Part shown: in pieces, positions 44,495-53,844 of the stretch
Position numbering within the stretch: position 1 is the stretch's first letter
Layout: every line of letters begins with the position of its first letter
NCBI GenBank assembly: GCA_965224765.1
Contig: CBDDAC010000030.1
Coordinates: 132,081-196,080, forward strand
Direction of reading: 5' to 3'
Length of the DNA: 64,000 nt
From: CAZDBA01 sp965224765
Lineage (GTDB): Bacteria > Planctomycetota > Planctomycetia > Pirellulales > Pirellulaceae
The notes under the pieces: model-generated
What the model saw: the letters and a program-made list of their open reading frames with translations, nothing else
Told to the model about the DNA's origin: nothing
Database searches by the model: none
Made by a program: the position numbers and the translations under genes

Positions 44495-46618
44495 TTACTC
44501 TTGTTCAGAATTTGACGTTGTTGGCTCGGCACCAGAAGTTGCGTCTTGAGTATCTTGCCCATTCACTTCTGAACTGGGTGTTGTTTTCGGCGTCTCAACA
44601 CCCAAAGCTGCATCAATATAGGGCGAACGCTTGTGAACCGAATCACCGAGAACCGCTTCGATTCCAAATCGATCCAGTTCTTCGGTCTTGAGCAATTCAC
44701 GTGTCAGTGATTCCAACGCATCTCGACGTTGGCCCATCAATTCCAAAGCGCTCAGGGCAGCTTCATGCAATATCTTGGTGATCTCGTCGTCAATGACTTC
44801 CATGGTATGTTCACTGAAGACACGACTTTGATGTATTTCGCGACCGAGAAATGGATCCTCTTCCGACATTTTGAAACTTACCGGTCCGACGGTTTTGCTC
44901 ATTCCCCATTGAGTGACCATACGCCTTGCGATTGATGTTGCTTTTTCCAAGTCATTTTGAGCGCCAACCGTAAACTCATCGTAAATGAGTTTTTCAGCAG
45001 CCCGCCCGGCAAGCATCACGACCAGTTGCTCTCTGAGTTCTTTTTCGGACATGTTCATCCGCTCTTCGTCCGGGATCATCTGAGTCACTCCGGCCGCGAA
45101 TCCACGTGGAATGATTGTCACTTTGTGAACAGGATAGGCACCTTCGAGGAACCATGCAGCGATCGTGTGCCCCGCTTCGTGGTAGGCGGTTCTTTCTTTT
45201 TCTTTTTCACTGATGATCTCTTCGCGCTTGGCACCCATTAACACTTTATCATGCGCGTAATAAAAGTGATCCATCTTCACTTTGGTCGCCGATTTCCGCG
45301 CGGCCCACAGTGCTGCCTCGTTGACTAGGTTCGCGATATCCGCACCCGTCATGCCAGCAGTTGCCTGAGCCAGGATCTTGAGATCGACATCCTCAGCAAG
45401 TGGAACATTGCGGACGTGGACCTTAAATATTTCGTGACGCCCCTTAAGCGTCGGCTTGCTCACCGTCACGTGCCGGTCAAATCGGCCAGGTCTCAACAGC
45501 GCGGGATCCAAAACATCAGGGCGATTCGTCGCCGCGAGTACGATCACCGAATCCGCGCCCTGAAATCCATCCATTTCACCAAGAATCTGATTCAGCGTCT
45601 GCTCGCGCTCGTCGTGTCCACCGCCAAGTCCAGCGCCACGCTGACGTCCAACGGCATCAATCTCGTCAACGAATATAATTGCTGGAGCCTGTGCCTTTGC
45701 CGTTTGGAAAAGGTCTCGCACGCGACTGGCACCAACGCCCACAAACATTTGAATAAACTCGGAACCGTTGACGCTAAAGTAGGGAACTTCGGCCTCGCCT
45801 GCGACCGCTTTGGCCAACAGTGTTTTTCCGGTACCAGGAGGGCCCACCAACAAAACTCCCTTGGGAACCCGACCACCCAATTTCTGAAACCGGGTGGGAT
45901 CTTTCAGGAACTCAACGATTTCTTTCAGGTCAGCCTTTACTCCTTCGAGTCCTGCAACATCTTTAAAGGTAATTGGCTCCTCGGAAGCTTCATACTTTTT
46001 TGCGGGACTTCGCGAGAAACTCGCAAGGAACCCACCACCTCCAAGCATCTGATTCTGAGATCGACGCACGGAAAGGAACATAAACAGCAGAAAGCCTAAA
46101 GTGAAAAGCAGCAGCAAGCCTGTGTAATAACTCAAAATATTACTGGGCTGTTTGTGATCGAAATTTACACCTGCGGATTCGACCGCATCCAACAAATCAC
46201 GTCGAGCTTCTTCACCTGGCGGTAGATTGAAACGAAACTTGCGTTTGTATTTCCGGATCGTATCCCGAGGCGGCTCCAACTCCCCTTTAGCGTTGTAAGT
46301 AGGCTCCCGTGGCGGCACAAAATTGAAATAGCCGACGCCTTCGGTATCCTCAAATCTCACGTAGGAGATGACTTGCTCAACATCTTTGTTATCTTTATCC
46401 GGATCTTTGATTCGGTCGCCGTAGAAATCCTTGTTCTTCAAGAGTTTTCTGAAATAGCCGGATGAAATTCTATCTGCATCGTTACTAAAGAGAGTGATTG
46501 CAAAAAAGATTGCCAAACTGGACAATAAAATCAGCAGCATCCAAAAGTTGAGGTTTCGCGCGGGGCGACGCTTCGACTCCGATGATTCGTTTTTTTCGTC
46601 CTTGCTTTGGTTGTCCAT
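44495..46618 (-). CDS. ftsH: ATP-dependent zinc metalloprotease FtsH
   Basis: 707 residues from the ATG at 46618; a longer frame begins 14 codons upstream without protein-like sequence. Two membrane helices (about 24-45 and 162-184) bracket a periplasmic domain of about 115 residues, then the AAA module with Walker A GPPGTGKT (259-266), Walker B IIFVDEID, second-region-of-homology NRPDVLDPALLRPGRFDR, and the zinc site HEAGH (480-484). FtsH is an essential membrane quality-control protease that degrades damaged membrane proteins and selected regulators. The periplasmic part contains a charged segment (about 62-85) and a Lys/Arg-rich stretch near 122-130. Gene order recQ then ftsH on one strand, 124 bp apart. 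Confidence 0.95.
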   Translation of the reverse strand: MDNQSKDEKNESSESKRRPARNLNFWMLLILLSSLAIFFAITLFSNDADRISSGYFRKLLKNKDFYGDRIKDPDKDNKDVEQVISYVRFEDTEGVGYFNFVPPREPTYNAKGELEPPRDTIRKYKRKFRFNLPPGEEARRDLLDAVESAGVNFDHKQPSNILSYYTGLLLLFTLGFLLFMFLSVRRSQNQMLGGGGFLASFSRSPAKKYEASEEPITFKDVAGLEGVKADLKEIVEFLKDPTRFQKLGGRVPKGVLLVGPPGTGKTLLAKAVAGEAEVPYFSVNGSEFIQMFVGVGASRVRDLFQTAKAQAPAIIFVDEIDAVGRQRGAGLGGGHDEREQTLNQILGEMDGFQGADSVIVLAATNRPDVLDPALLRPGRFDRHVTVSKPTLKGRHEIFKVHVRNVPLAEDVDLKILAQATAGMTGADIANLVNEAALWAARKSATKVKMDHFYYAHDKVLMGAKREEIISEKEKERTAYHEAGHTIAAWFLEGAYPVHKVTIIPRGFAAGVTQMIPDEERMNMSEKELREQLVVMLAGRAAEKLIYDEFTVGAQNDLEKATSIARRMVTQWGMSKTVGPVSFKMSEEDPFLGREIHQSRVFSEHTMEVIDDEITKILHEAALSALELMGQRRDALESLTRELLKTEELDRFGIEAVLGDSVHKRSPYIDAALGVETPKTTPSSEVNGQDTQDATSGAEPTTSNSEQE

Positions 46619-46742
46619 TAATTCTCTCGTCAATCCAGTTACCGCGCAACACAGGCGCATCGTTTACGAAACTCAAAATTGTAGCCAACCATCACGCAAT
46701 TGGCGATGCGAGTCCGGAAGATTGCACAATTCCGAGCCAATT

Positions 46743-49445
46743 TCAGTGTTCTGCTCCCAAACACTTTAAATAGTATCGTAATTGTTGCGGAGAAATCGTC
46801 GAAGGCAATTGAGTTAAAAGTTCACTCAACTCCAGACTTTCCGATTCCCGCAAGACTCCCTCCAACTGTTCACGCAAATCCGCAGTTAACAGCCATTCCG
46901 GCCGGATCGACAGTTGGTTCTGCGCCGCCAGAATTGCATGCTCATAGACAGTCTCTAAATCGATACCCCGCACCTGTTGCAAATGTGTCGCAGAATACCC
47001 ATCGGCCAACAGCCTCCAAGTCCAGTAAAACGTCGGCTTGATCGCCCCCTCATCAGGTAGATCCACCCTCAATTTCAGGGCCACTCCTTGTAGCTGGCCA
47101 TTTTGGCCACCTTCTTCGAGCGACTCACCGTTGAGTTCGTTCTCAAATTCCTGTTCCAATTCTGACTCAGTTTCCGCGTCTTCAAAGCTCAGTTGAGGTT
47201 GGTTCGAGTCCAAATCCTGCTCAGATTGTTTTTGTTGAACAACCGTTTTCGTGTCAATGGGTGAAGATCCAAAGTCTTCGATTTCAGAAGTTCTTTCATC
47301 AGATACTTCCTGATCTTCGGAATCGGAGCGATGTGGAGACATGCCCTTCAAGATGCCACTCAGTTGACGTGATAGTGCCACGGGAATCTGATCGGCAAAA
47401 AAGTAATTCGCTTTACCGCGCATCACATCGACACCTGCAACGGAAATCGTCACCGTCGGTCGGAAACGCGTATTCTCTATCTGGGTCAGATAGCCCCTCT
47501 CGACCAACCATTCAATCAGATCGCTGACATCACTCTGTCTCAACCGACGAAGCAACCCGAACGTACTTAAACGTTGCAACCCACTTTGCTTTACCTTTTT
47601 AGCGGTGGAACCTGTCAACATCTGCGAAACTAGATTTTTACCAAACCGCCCTTGCGAGCGGGCAACACCGCTAAGTGTCACTTGAATCGCATACAGAATT
47701 GCATCGTTGTCGCCTTGAAACTCATGCCCACCTGCATCCATGCGTTTGCCGCAATTGTCGCAGCTTCCACAATCACCTCGATTCGAATCACCAAAATAGG
47801 CCAGGATTTCGTCTTGCCTGCATCGACGGGTGGTTGCCAATCGGATCATTCTTTCCAATCGCGACAGCTCGGCGTCTTTGCGGCGTTGAATTTCAACGAA
47901 GTCAATATCCAGTTCAGCAAACCGTTTGGTTCGATCGATCACATGGATCGCTCGGCCACGAAACGGTGGAACATAATCAACCTGGTCCAATTTTTGAATG
48001 TCTCGAATTGCCCGAACAATCGCAGGCCATTTCATATCTAACTGTTTTTCAAGCCGCTGGGGTTGAAACAGAACCATCTCATTGCGTATCGAACCCGAGA
48101 TTTTTTCCAATCCCTTCATGACGTGCCGCCGAGTTCGGGCATCTCGTGGCAAATAATCAATCAGCGTTTCCAAATCCGAATTGATCCGGATTCCTGCCAT
48201 ATTCTGCTGTGAATCCAACCGCTCAATCGCTCCGCATTTCGCCAGTAAATTCTCGCAGTTGGCAATTCCCGACGTGCTAATCGAAACCCCTAAGTCTTCC
48301 TTGATCTGATGCAGTGTGATTTCGATTGGATCCTGATCAAACGACACCAAGTACTCGTAAACATCTTTGATGAGCTCTCGAGACGGGTACGAATTCTCAA
48401 CAAAGAACTCCTGAATAAATCGATCCTGATACGAGTAAAGCAGTAAACAGGTCGAAGGCATCCCGTCACGGCCTGCGCGACCCGCTTCTTGATAGTACGC
48501 TTCGATGCTGCCCGGCAAATTGTAATGCAACACAAATCGCAGATTGGATTTGTCGATTCCCATTCCAAACGCGTTAGTGGCAACGACAATCGGAGTGCTG
48601 CCGGACATGAAATTTTCTTGCACCGAACGACGCTGAGCATTATCCAGCCCCGCGTGGTAATACTCCAACTTACGTTTGATTTGTCCTGAGAGCAGTTCAA
48701 CAACGTGCTCGCAGTTTTTTCGCGTGGACGCGTAAACGATTCCACTGCCATCAGTCTGACGCAAAAACTCGATCATTCTGGCATCTTTTTCTGAGTTGCT
48801 TGAAGGCGACTCAACATGCAACGACAAATTCTCACGCGAAAAACCTGTGACGAAGATTGCCGGGTCATCCAACTCCAACACGGTGCAAATGTCTTCTCGA
48901 ACCGTCGAAGTGGCCGTCGCTGTCAGTGCGATCGTTTGTGGATTGCCAAGCAACTTGCGGAAGCGACCGAGTCGAGCGTAATCCGGCCGAAAGTCATGTC
49001 CCCATTGGCTGATACAGTGAGCTTCATCGACAGCAAGCAATTGGATTTCGCACTCTTCAACGGCTTGCATAAATCCATTGCTACGTAATCGTTCCGGGGC
49101 GATATACACCAATTGATATTGGCCGGCTACCATTTCATTAATTCGGGCGAACTGGTCTGCCGGTTGGAGCGAGCTATTAATAAATGTGGCTTGGATACCA
49201 ATCTTCTGGAGCCCGTCAACCTGGTCTTTCATCAACGCGATCAAAGGCGAGACAACAATCGTCAATCCAGGGCGGGCAATACTTGGCAGTTGGTAACAAA
49301 GACTTTTACCACCCCCCGTGGGCATAATGCAAAGAGTATCTCGACCCTGAAAAACCGCTTCAACAACGCGATCTTGCCCTGGCCGAAAACTCGAGAGCCC
49401 AAACCTCTCGAGAAAGTCATCCGGTGTAGAGGTTAAGGAGGTCAC
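46743..49445 (-). CDS. recQ: ATP-dependent DNA helicase RecQ
   Basis: About 900 residues. There is no ATG; GTG at 49445 is taken as start, TTG at 49466 is the alternative. Helicase motifs are complete: FRPGQDRVV (motif 0), PTGGGKSLCYQLP (I), LLAVDEAHCISQWGHDFRPDY (II), TATAT (III), GIVYASTRKNCE, and QEAGRAGRDG (VI). The RQC zinc cysteines appear as CRQDEIL and DCGSCDNCG, followed by a winged helix. After a long acidic linker (about 690-790) a small helical C-terminal region (residues about 800-900) resembles the HTH_40 domain of some RecQ proteins rather than HRDC. RecQ unwinds DNA during recombination and fork repair. The acidic linker is longer than usual. Confidence 0.93.
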   Translation of the reverse strand: MTSLTSTPDDFLERFGLSSFRPGQDRVVEAVFQGRDTLCIMPTGGGKSLCYQLPSIARPGLTIVVSPLIALMKDQVDGLQKIGIQATFINSSLQPADQFARINEMVAGQYQLVYIAPERLRSNGFMQAVEECEIQLLAVDEAHCISQWGHDFRPDYARLGRFRKLLGNPQTIALTATATSTVREDICTVLELDDPAIFVTGFSRENLSLHVESPSSNSEKDARMIEFLRQTDGSGIVYASTRKNCEHVVELLSGQIKRKLEYYHAGLDNAQRRSVQENFMSGSTPIVVATNAFGMGIDKSNLRFVLHYNLPGSIEAYYQEAGRAGRDGMPSTCLLLYSYQDRFIQEFFVENSYPSRELIKDVYEYLVSFDQDPIEITLHQIKEDLGVSISTSGIANCENLLAKCGAIERLDSQQNMAGIRINSDLETLIDYLPRDARTRRHVMKGLEKISGSIRNEMVLFQPQRLEKQLDMKWPAIVRAIRDIQKLDQVDYVPPFRGRAIHVIDRTKRFAELDIDFVEIQRRKDAELSRLERMIRLATTRRCRQDEILAYFGDSNRGDCGSCDNCGKRMDAGGHEFQGDNDAILYAIQVTLSGVARSQGRFGKNLVSQMLTGSTAKKVKQSGLQRLSTFGLLRRLRQSDVSDLIEWLVERGYLTQIENTRFRPTVTISVAGVDVMRGKANYFFADQIPVALSRQLSGILKGMSPHRSDSEDQEVSDERTSEIEDFGSSPIDTKTVVQQKQSEQDLDSNQPQLSFEDAETESELEQEFENELNGESLEEGGQNGQLQGVALKLRVDLPDEGAIKPTFYWTWRLLADGYSATHLQQVRGIDLETVYEHAILAAQNQLSIRPEWLLTADLREQLEGVLRESESLELSELLTQLPSTISPQQLRYYLKCLGAEH

Positions 49446-49607
49446 GATTAGAGAATTAACTGCCAAGGTAAGTATTTGTCGCCCAAATCCAACGCCAGAT
49501 CATTATAAAAGAGCGAGTAGTTTGATTGTACCGGGTTGAGCAAGGAACCAATCCCGATTCAACTGCGTAGTGATATGATTCCTTGAATTCCGGTCCAACC
49601 CAATTTC

Positions 49608-50375
49608 ATGATCGAAATCTCCAACCTGACGAAAACGTTTTCCTCTGGAAATCGCAAGATTCACGCCGTGCGAGAGGTTTCCTTCGAGGTCAACGCTGGT
49701 GAAGTCTATGGACTGCTGGGGCCCAATGGAGCGGGAAAAACAACGACAATGCGGATGATTCTTGGTTTGCTCAAACCGGATTCTGGTTACGCCGAGATTG
49801 ATGGCCTACGGTCTAGTAATGAACCCGATGAAATCAAACGGCGAGTCGGCTTTCTATCAGCTTCGGCCGGAGTTTACCAATGGCTAACCGGTCGAGAAAT
49901 TTTGAGTTTTTTCGCCGATGTCTACGGCATGTACCCCGGTGAGATCGATTCGCGACTGGTCGAACTGACTGAGCTATTGCAATTGCGAGACTTTATCGAT
50001 CAGCGTTGCTCCACATTGAGTACTGGTCAAAAACAAAGAATCAATTTAGCCCGGGCGATTATCCACGATCCGCCAGTCATGATGCTGGACGAACCGACGC
50101 TAGGACTGGACGTCGTTGGTAGTCAAGTCATTTTCCAATACATAAACATGCTTAAAGAGCAAAAGAAGGCCATCATTCTTTGCACCCATCGTCTGGAACA
50201 GGCTCAACGAGTCTGTGACCGATTCGGTTTGCTTCATCAAGGTGTGATGGCTCATAGCGGAACCCTTCAAGACCTAAGATCAACAACCAATCGCAGCGAT
50301 CTGGTGGAGATTTTTGTAGATTTGATCGGACAAACCGGAACAGCCTTACACAATGAGGCAAAGGCAAATGGCTAA
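49608..50375 (+). CDS. ABC transporter ATP-binding protein (NatA-like)
   Basis: 255 residues. Walker A GPNGAGKT (about 38-45), signature LSTGQKQRINLARA, Walker B VMMLDEPTLGLD and switch His in ILCTHRLEQ are all present. Length and the single domain fit the ATPase of NatAB-type exporters, which were first described for sodium extrusion; other members of this group export drugs or peptides. The gene overlaps the permease start by eight bases and is divergent from recQ. Confidence 0.92.
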   Translation: MIEISNLTKTFSSGNRKIHAVREVSFEVNAGEVYGLLGPNGAGKTTTMRMILGLLKPDSGYAEIDGLRSSNEPDEIKRRVGFLSASAGVYQWLTGREILSFFADVYGMYPGEIDSRLVELTELLQLRDFIDQRCSTLSTGQKQRINLARAIIHDPPVMMLDEPTLGLDVVGSQVIFQYINMLKEQKKAIILCTHRLEQAQRVCDRFGLLHQGVMAHSGTLQDLRSTTNRSDLVEIFVDLIGQTGTALHNEAKANG

Positions 50376-52623
50376 CCTCAAACCACGTGGGTTTCGAATT
50401 GGAAGGTTAGCGCTCAAGGAGCTGCGTGAAACACTTCGCGATCGAAGAACAATCATCACGCTGTTTGCCATGCCGCTGCTGGTGTATCCGATATTGAGTC
50501 TAATTTTTCGGACATTCCTGTTTTCGACCCTGATGGGTGGCGCTTCCGATGAGCCCTTGAAATTCACTTACGTCTTCGAAACAGAAATCCCCGTGGAGCA
50601 GGTCCTTGGATTTCGACAACAGCTCTTTCAGCGAACTGAACCGTTGCTGATTAAATCAGCTGAAGAAACAGAACCCGAGCACGATCCTGCAGATTCGGAA
50701 GCCGAGCGAAAAGTTGCTCAACAGAATGTGCTTCCATTCCTGAAACACGAATGGATTCCTTACAAAACGATTCCTGAAGTCACTAAAACGCTTAAAGAGC
50801 TCATTCGCGATGGCGAAGCCGATGTTGGACTTCGTATTACTCTGCGCAAAAACGCCGGGCCCGCACCCTATATCGATATTGAAATGATCGTCAACGAAGA
50901 GTTTGGTGCTTCGATCAAGGCGGCTGAAATGCTCAAGGAGCGACTTGATCTTTTCAATCGTGAGTCTCTCCGAAACCTATTGAATTCCAGACGAATTTCT
51001 TCGGAACTCCCTGTTGAACTTTCTGAGACCGGCGTGGTTTCTCTTGAACCTCCCCAGCCACCGGTGTCTTTCGCCGCGATCATCCCACTGATGCTCGTTT
51101 TGATGACCATCACGGGCGCCGTCTATCCTGCAATTGACTTGACCGCAGGCGAAAGGGAACGAGGAACTTTGGAAACTTTGGTAGCCGCACCCATTCCTCG
51201 AATTAGCATTTTGGTTTCCAAATTTATTGCCGTACTTACCGTAGCCGTATTGACCGCTACTTTAAATGTTGCAGGAATCCTTGTCACGGTTTGGGCATTT
51301 CAGTTAGATAGTCTGCTCGGTGGTGGCCTTACGGTTTCCATGGTCGTCAAGGTTTTTTCGCTGCTGATTCTGTTTGCGGGATTCTTCTCGGCGCTACTTT
51401 TGGCCGTCACCAGTTACGCTCGCAGTTTCAAAGAAGCTCAAGCCTATCTAATTCCGATCATAATGCTTTCGCTTGCACCTGGATTGATGGCCCTCACTCC
51501 AGGACTTTCCTTGAACGGTCCCCTCGCCGTCGTACCGATGGTCAACATTCTTATTCTCGCAAGAGACGTTCTTGAAAATCAGGCGGAACTTGTTCCTGCG
51601 TTGATCGCGGTTCTCTCCACGGTGCTATACGGATTCCTGGCAATCCTGGCCGCAGCAAAAATATTCGGGACCGACGCCATTCTTTACGGCAGTAGCGGCA
51701 GCTGGAAAGATCTACTAACGCGTCCCAACGAATCCAAGGCCTTAGTGTCAATTGCGACCGTGGTGACTTGCTTGGCACTTCTGTTTCCTGCCAACTTCGT
51801 ACTGATTGGATATCTAGGCCGATTCCAAGGTTCGCTCACCGCGCGTCTGTTGCTCATGGGACTGTTCACTTTCTTGACTTTCATGGCGTTTCCTTATCTC
51901 GTGGCAACCTTCCAACGGGTAAGAACCTCGTCCGGATTTGGATTGAAACGCCCCAAGTTAATGTTCATTGTCGTCGGGGTGATCTTGGGATGCAGTCTCT
52001 GGCCACTCGTGATGTCGATCATCACTGGATGGCAGCAAGTGCTCGAAGTATTCTGGGGCGAAGCTCAATCACAGGCTTGGCATGATCGGTTGATTGAATT
52101 CGGAAAGACGCAAGCGGATAGCCTTCGCAAAGTTCACCCTGCAGTGATTGCCTTGTCATTTGCGCTGTTGCCAGCGATATGTGAAGAGTGGTTTTTTCGT
52201 GGATTTCTACTTCGATCATTACTCAAAGATCGCGCAGCATGGCTAGCAATTCTGATCTCAGCGGTCGTTTTCGGGCTGTTCCACGTTTTGAGCAATAGTG
52301 TTGTGTCGATTGACCGCCTGCTTCCCACGACTTTGGTTGGATTGGTATTGGGATGGCTTTGCTATCGCAGTGGATCAATCATACCGGGCATCATCATGCA
52401 TATGCTTCACAACGGCATTGTGGCATTTCTGGCGTATTACCAACCCCAGCTCAGCAGATTCAGTTGGTTTCCCGAAGAAGCAGCGCCAATTCCGACGGTA
52501 TGGATTGGAGCGTCTGCAGTGATTAGCATCATCTGCATCTGCCTGTTACAATTCTTGACAGTAACGCCCAATCGTTCAGATGAAGTCGCGATTGAACTCA
52601 CCTCGGCGAACAAAAACTCGTAA
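50368..52623 (+). CDS. ABC-2 permease fused to a CPBP (Abi/CAAX) protease domain
   Basis: 751 residues from the ATG at 50368 (AAAGG upstream), with an alternative ATG five codons earlier. Residues 1 to about 500 are a NatB-type ABC-2 permease: first helix about 29-50, a large extracytoplasmic loop (about 55-225), then further helices with ITGAVYPAIDLTAGERERGTLE at the characteristic conserved loop. The C-terminal part (about 590-745) is a CPBP-family membrane protease with EEWFFRGFLLRSL, FGLFHVLS and HMLHNG motifs, which hold the catalytic Glu and His residues. Such fusions are known in planctomycetes, and the ATPase gene immediately precedes. The protease domain might process the exported substrate (inference). 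Confidence 0.9.
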   Translation: MANLKPRGFRIGRLALKELRETLRDRRTIITLFAMPLLVYPILSLIFRTFLFSTLMGGASDEPLKFTYVFETEIPVEQVLGFRQQLFQRTEPLLIKSAEETEPEHDPADSEAERKVAQQNVLPFLKHEWIPYKTIPEVTKTLKELIRDGEADVGLRITLRKNAGPAPYIDIEMIVNEEFGASIKAAEMLKERLDLFNRESLRNLLNSRRISSELPVELSETGVVSLEPPQPPVSFAAIIPLMLVLMTITGAVYPAIDLTAGERERGTLETLVAAPIPRISILVSKFIAVLTVAVLTATLNVAGILVTVWAFQLDSLLGGGLTVSMVVKVFSLLILFAGFFSALLLAVTSYARSFKEAQAYLIPIIMLSLAPGLMALTPGLSLNGPLAVVPMVNILILARDVLENQAELVPALIAVLSTVLYGFLAILAAAKIFGTDAILYGSSGSWKDLLTRPNESKALVSIATVVTCLALLFPANFVLIGYLGRFQGSLTARLLLMGLFTFLTFMAFPYLVATFQRVRTSSGFGLKRPKLMFIVVGVILGCSLWPLVMSIITGWQQVLEVFWGEAQSQAWHDRLIEFGKTQADSLRKVHPAVIALSFALLPAICEEWFFRGFLLRSLLKDRAAWLAILISAVVFGLFHVLSNSVVSIDRLLPTTLVGLVLGWLCYRSGSIIPGIIMHMLHNGIVAFLAYYQPQLSRFSWFPEEAAPIPTVWIGASAVISIICICLLQFLTVTPNRSDEVAIELTSANKNS

Positions 52624-52800
52624 ATCCACTCCATTCCAACCACTTCCCTTCCTTTAAAACCACTGGTTTTTCGTCGTTCCCTCCTGTTTACACGGGTCGT
52701 ACGGCCAAACCCCGTCCACTAGCGGTTTTCCGAACTACTTTTTACGCAGACCCTATAAATTACGGGTAAACCTGCTCGAACCTTGAACCATAATAGTAGG

Positions 52801-52858
52801 GCCATTACCTTTGAGCATCTGGTCTTACGGTAAAGCCATTACCTTCGCGCATCTGGTC
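52801..52858 (+). repeat. Direct repeat upstream of the DUF1559 gene
   Basis: A 24-base unit GCCATTACCTTYGMGCATCTGGTC occurs at 52801-52824 and 52835-52858 with two mismatches, at a 34-bp period. Related TTACGGTAAAGCC and TTACGGGTAAACC strings lie between and before them. Two equal sites about three helical turns apart, 33 bp before the start codon, could be operator sites or a relic duplication. Confidence 0.7.
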
Positions 52859-52890
52859 AACCCGACGAATATGCCTCTTGGAGCAAAAAC

Positions 52891-53829
52891 GTGAACAGAA
52901 CTATTCAACGAAGATCAACGGGATTCACTCTCGTCGAACTACTTGTGGTAATTGCAATTATTGGTGTTCTCATCGGGATGTTGCTACCAGCAGTTCAAAT
53001 GGTTCGCGAAGCAGCCCGCCGCACGGCTTGCACCAACCACCTTCGGCAAATGGGACTTGCGGTACATATGTACCACGGCACTACCAATCAAATCCCTCCG
53101 GCCAGACCACGTGATAATTTTTTGACCTGGCCTGTGATCCTACTGCCATACCTAGAGCAACAGAATTTCTACGACCAATTTGATATTAATCTGCCCTACC
53201 ACCAGCAAGAAACTTCGGTAGTGCAAAGAGGCTATTCGGGATACTACTGCCCGACCCGCCGAGCAGCAACGGTTCTCAGTAACTTTGAAACAACGGGCAG
53301 TCACCGAGGAGCCGTAGGCGATTACGCGGGCAACGCGGGAACTTCACTGTTCTTTCCGGGTGATGTTTGGGCGGGATTTGTTGATCCCACAGATGGAGTT
53401 TTCAGCTCAGGTTTGGACGCGGACAATCCACTTGATGGAAGTGGCAATTTGATGTTCAGTTGGAAAGGCCGCTATTCATTTGCCGACATTGGCCGCGACG
53501 GTTTATCGAACACAATTTTCCTTGGCGAGAAAGCCGTCAGCAATGACTACTTGCTCGAACCAGGTGGTTGGGGCGACGGTTGCATTTACAACGGATCCGA
53601 ACCCGGCACATCCATGCGACTGGGCGGATTTGGAATGGGAATCGCCACAACAAAAATACTTCCGGCTCCTGGTCCAGGGACCGTGCCGGTTTTTGGAAGC
53701 GACCACCCTTCGGTCACGAATTTTACGATGGGTGATGGAAGTATCCAATCCTTATCAAATCACACGGATCCTAACGTCCTTAGAAAACTCTGTTCACGCA
53801 ACGATGGTGAAGTTGTAGTAATCGAATAG
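52891..53829 (+). CDS. DUF1559 protein with prepilin-type N-terminus
   Basis: 312 residues. It starts with the type IV/type II prepilin cleavage motif GFTLVELLVVIAIIGVLIGMLLPAVQ, here at about residues 11-36, with the conserved Glu at mature position 5, followed by the REAARRTACTNHLRQMG stretch that defines the planctomycete DUF1559 (SBP_bac_10) group. The C-terminus has the GDGSIQSLS motif of the family. The start codon is GTG. Planctomycetes encode dozens to hundreds of these proteins, thought to be minor pseudopilins or envelope proteins of unknown role. The next gene starts 15 bp after the stop, so it may head the following glycosyltransferase run. Confidence 0.92.
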   Translation: MNRTIQRRSTGFTLVELLVVIAIIGVLIGMLLPAVQMVREAARRTACTNHLRQMGLAVHMYHGTTNQIPPARPRDNFLTWPVILLPYLEQQNFYDQFDINLPYHQQETSVVQRGYSGYYCPTRRAATVLSNFETTGSHRGAVGDYAGNAGTSLFFPGDVWAGFVDPTDGVFSSGLDADNPLDGSGNLMFSWKGRYSFADIGRDGLSNTIFLGEKAVSNDYLLEPGGWGDGCIYNGSEPGTSMRLGGFGMGIATTKILPAPGPGTVPVFGSDHPSVTNFTMGDGSIQSLSNHTDPNVLRKLCSRNDGEVVVIE

Positions 53830-53844
53830 TCGAGTCATAAGCAA

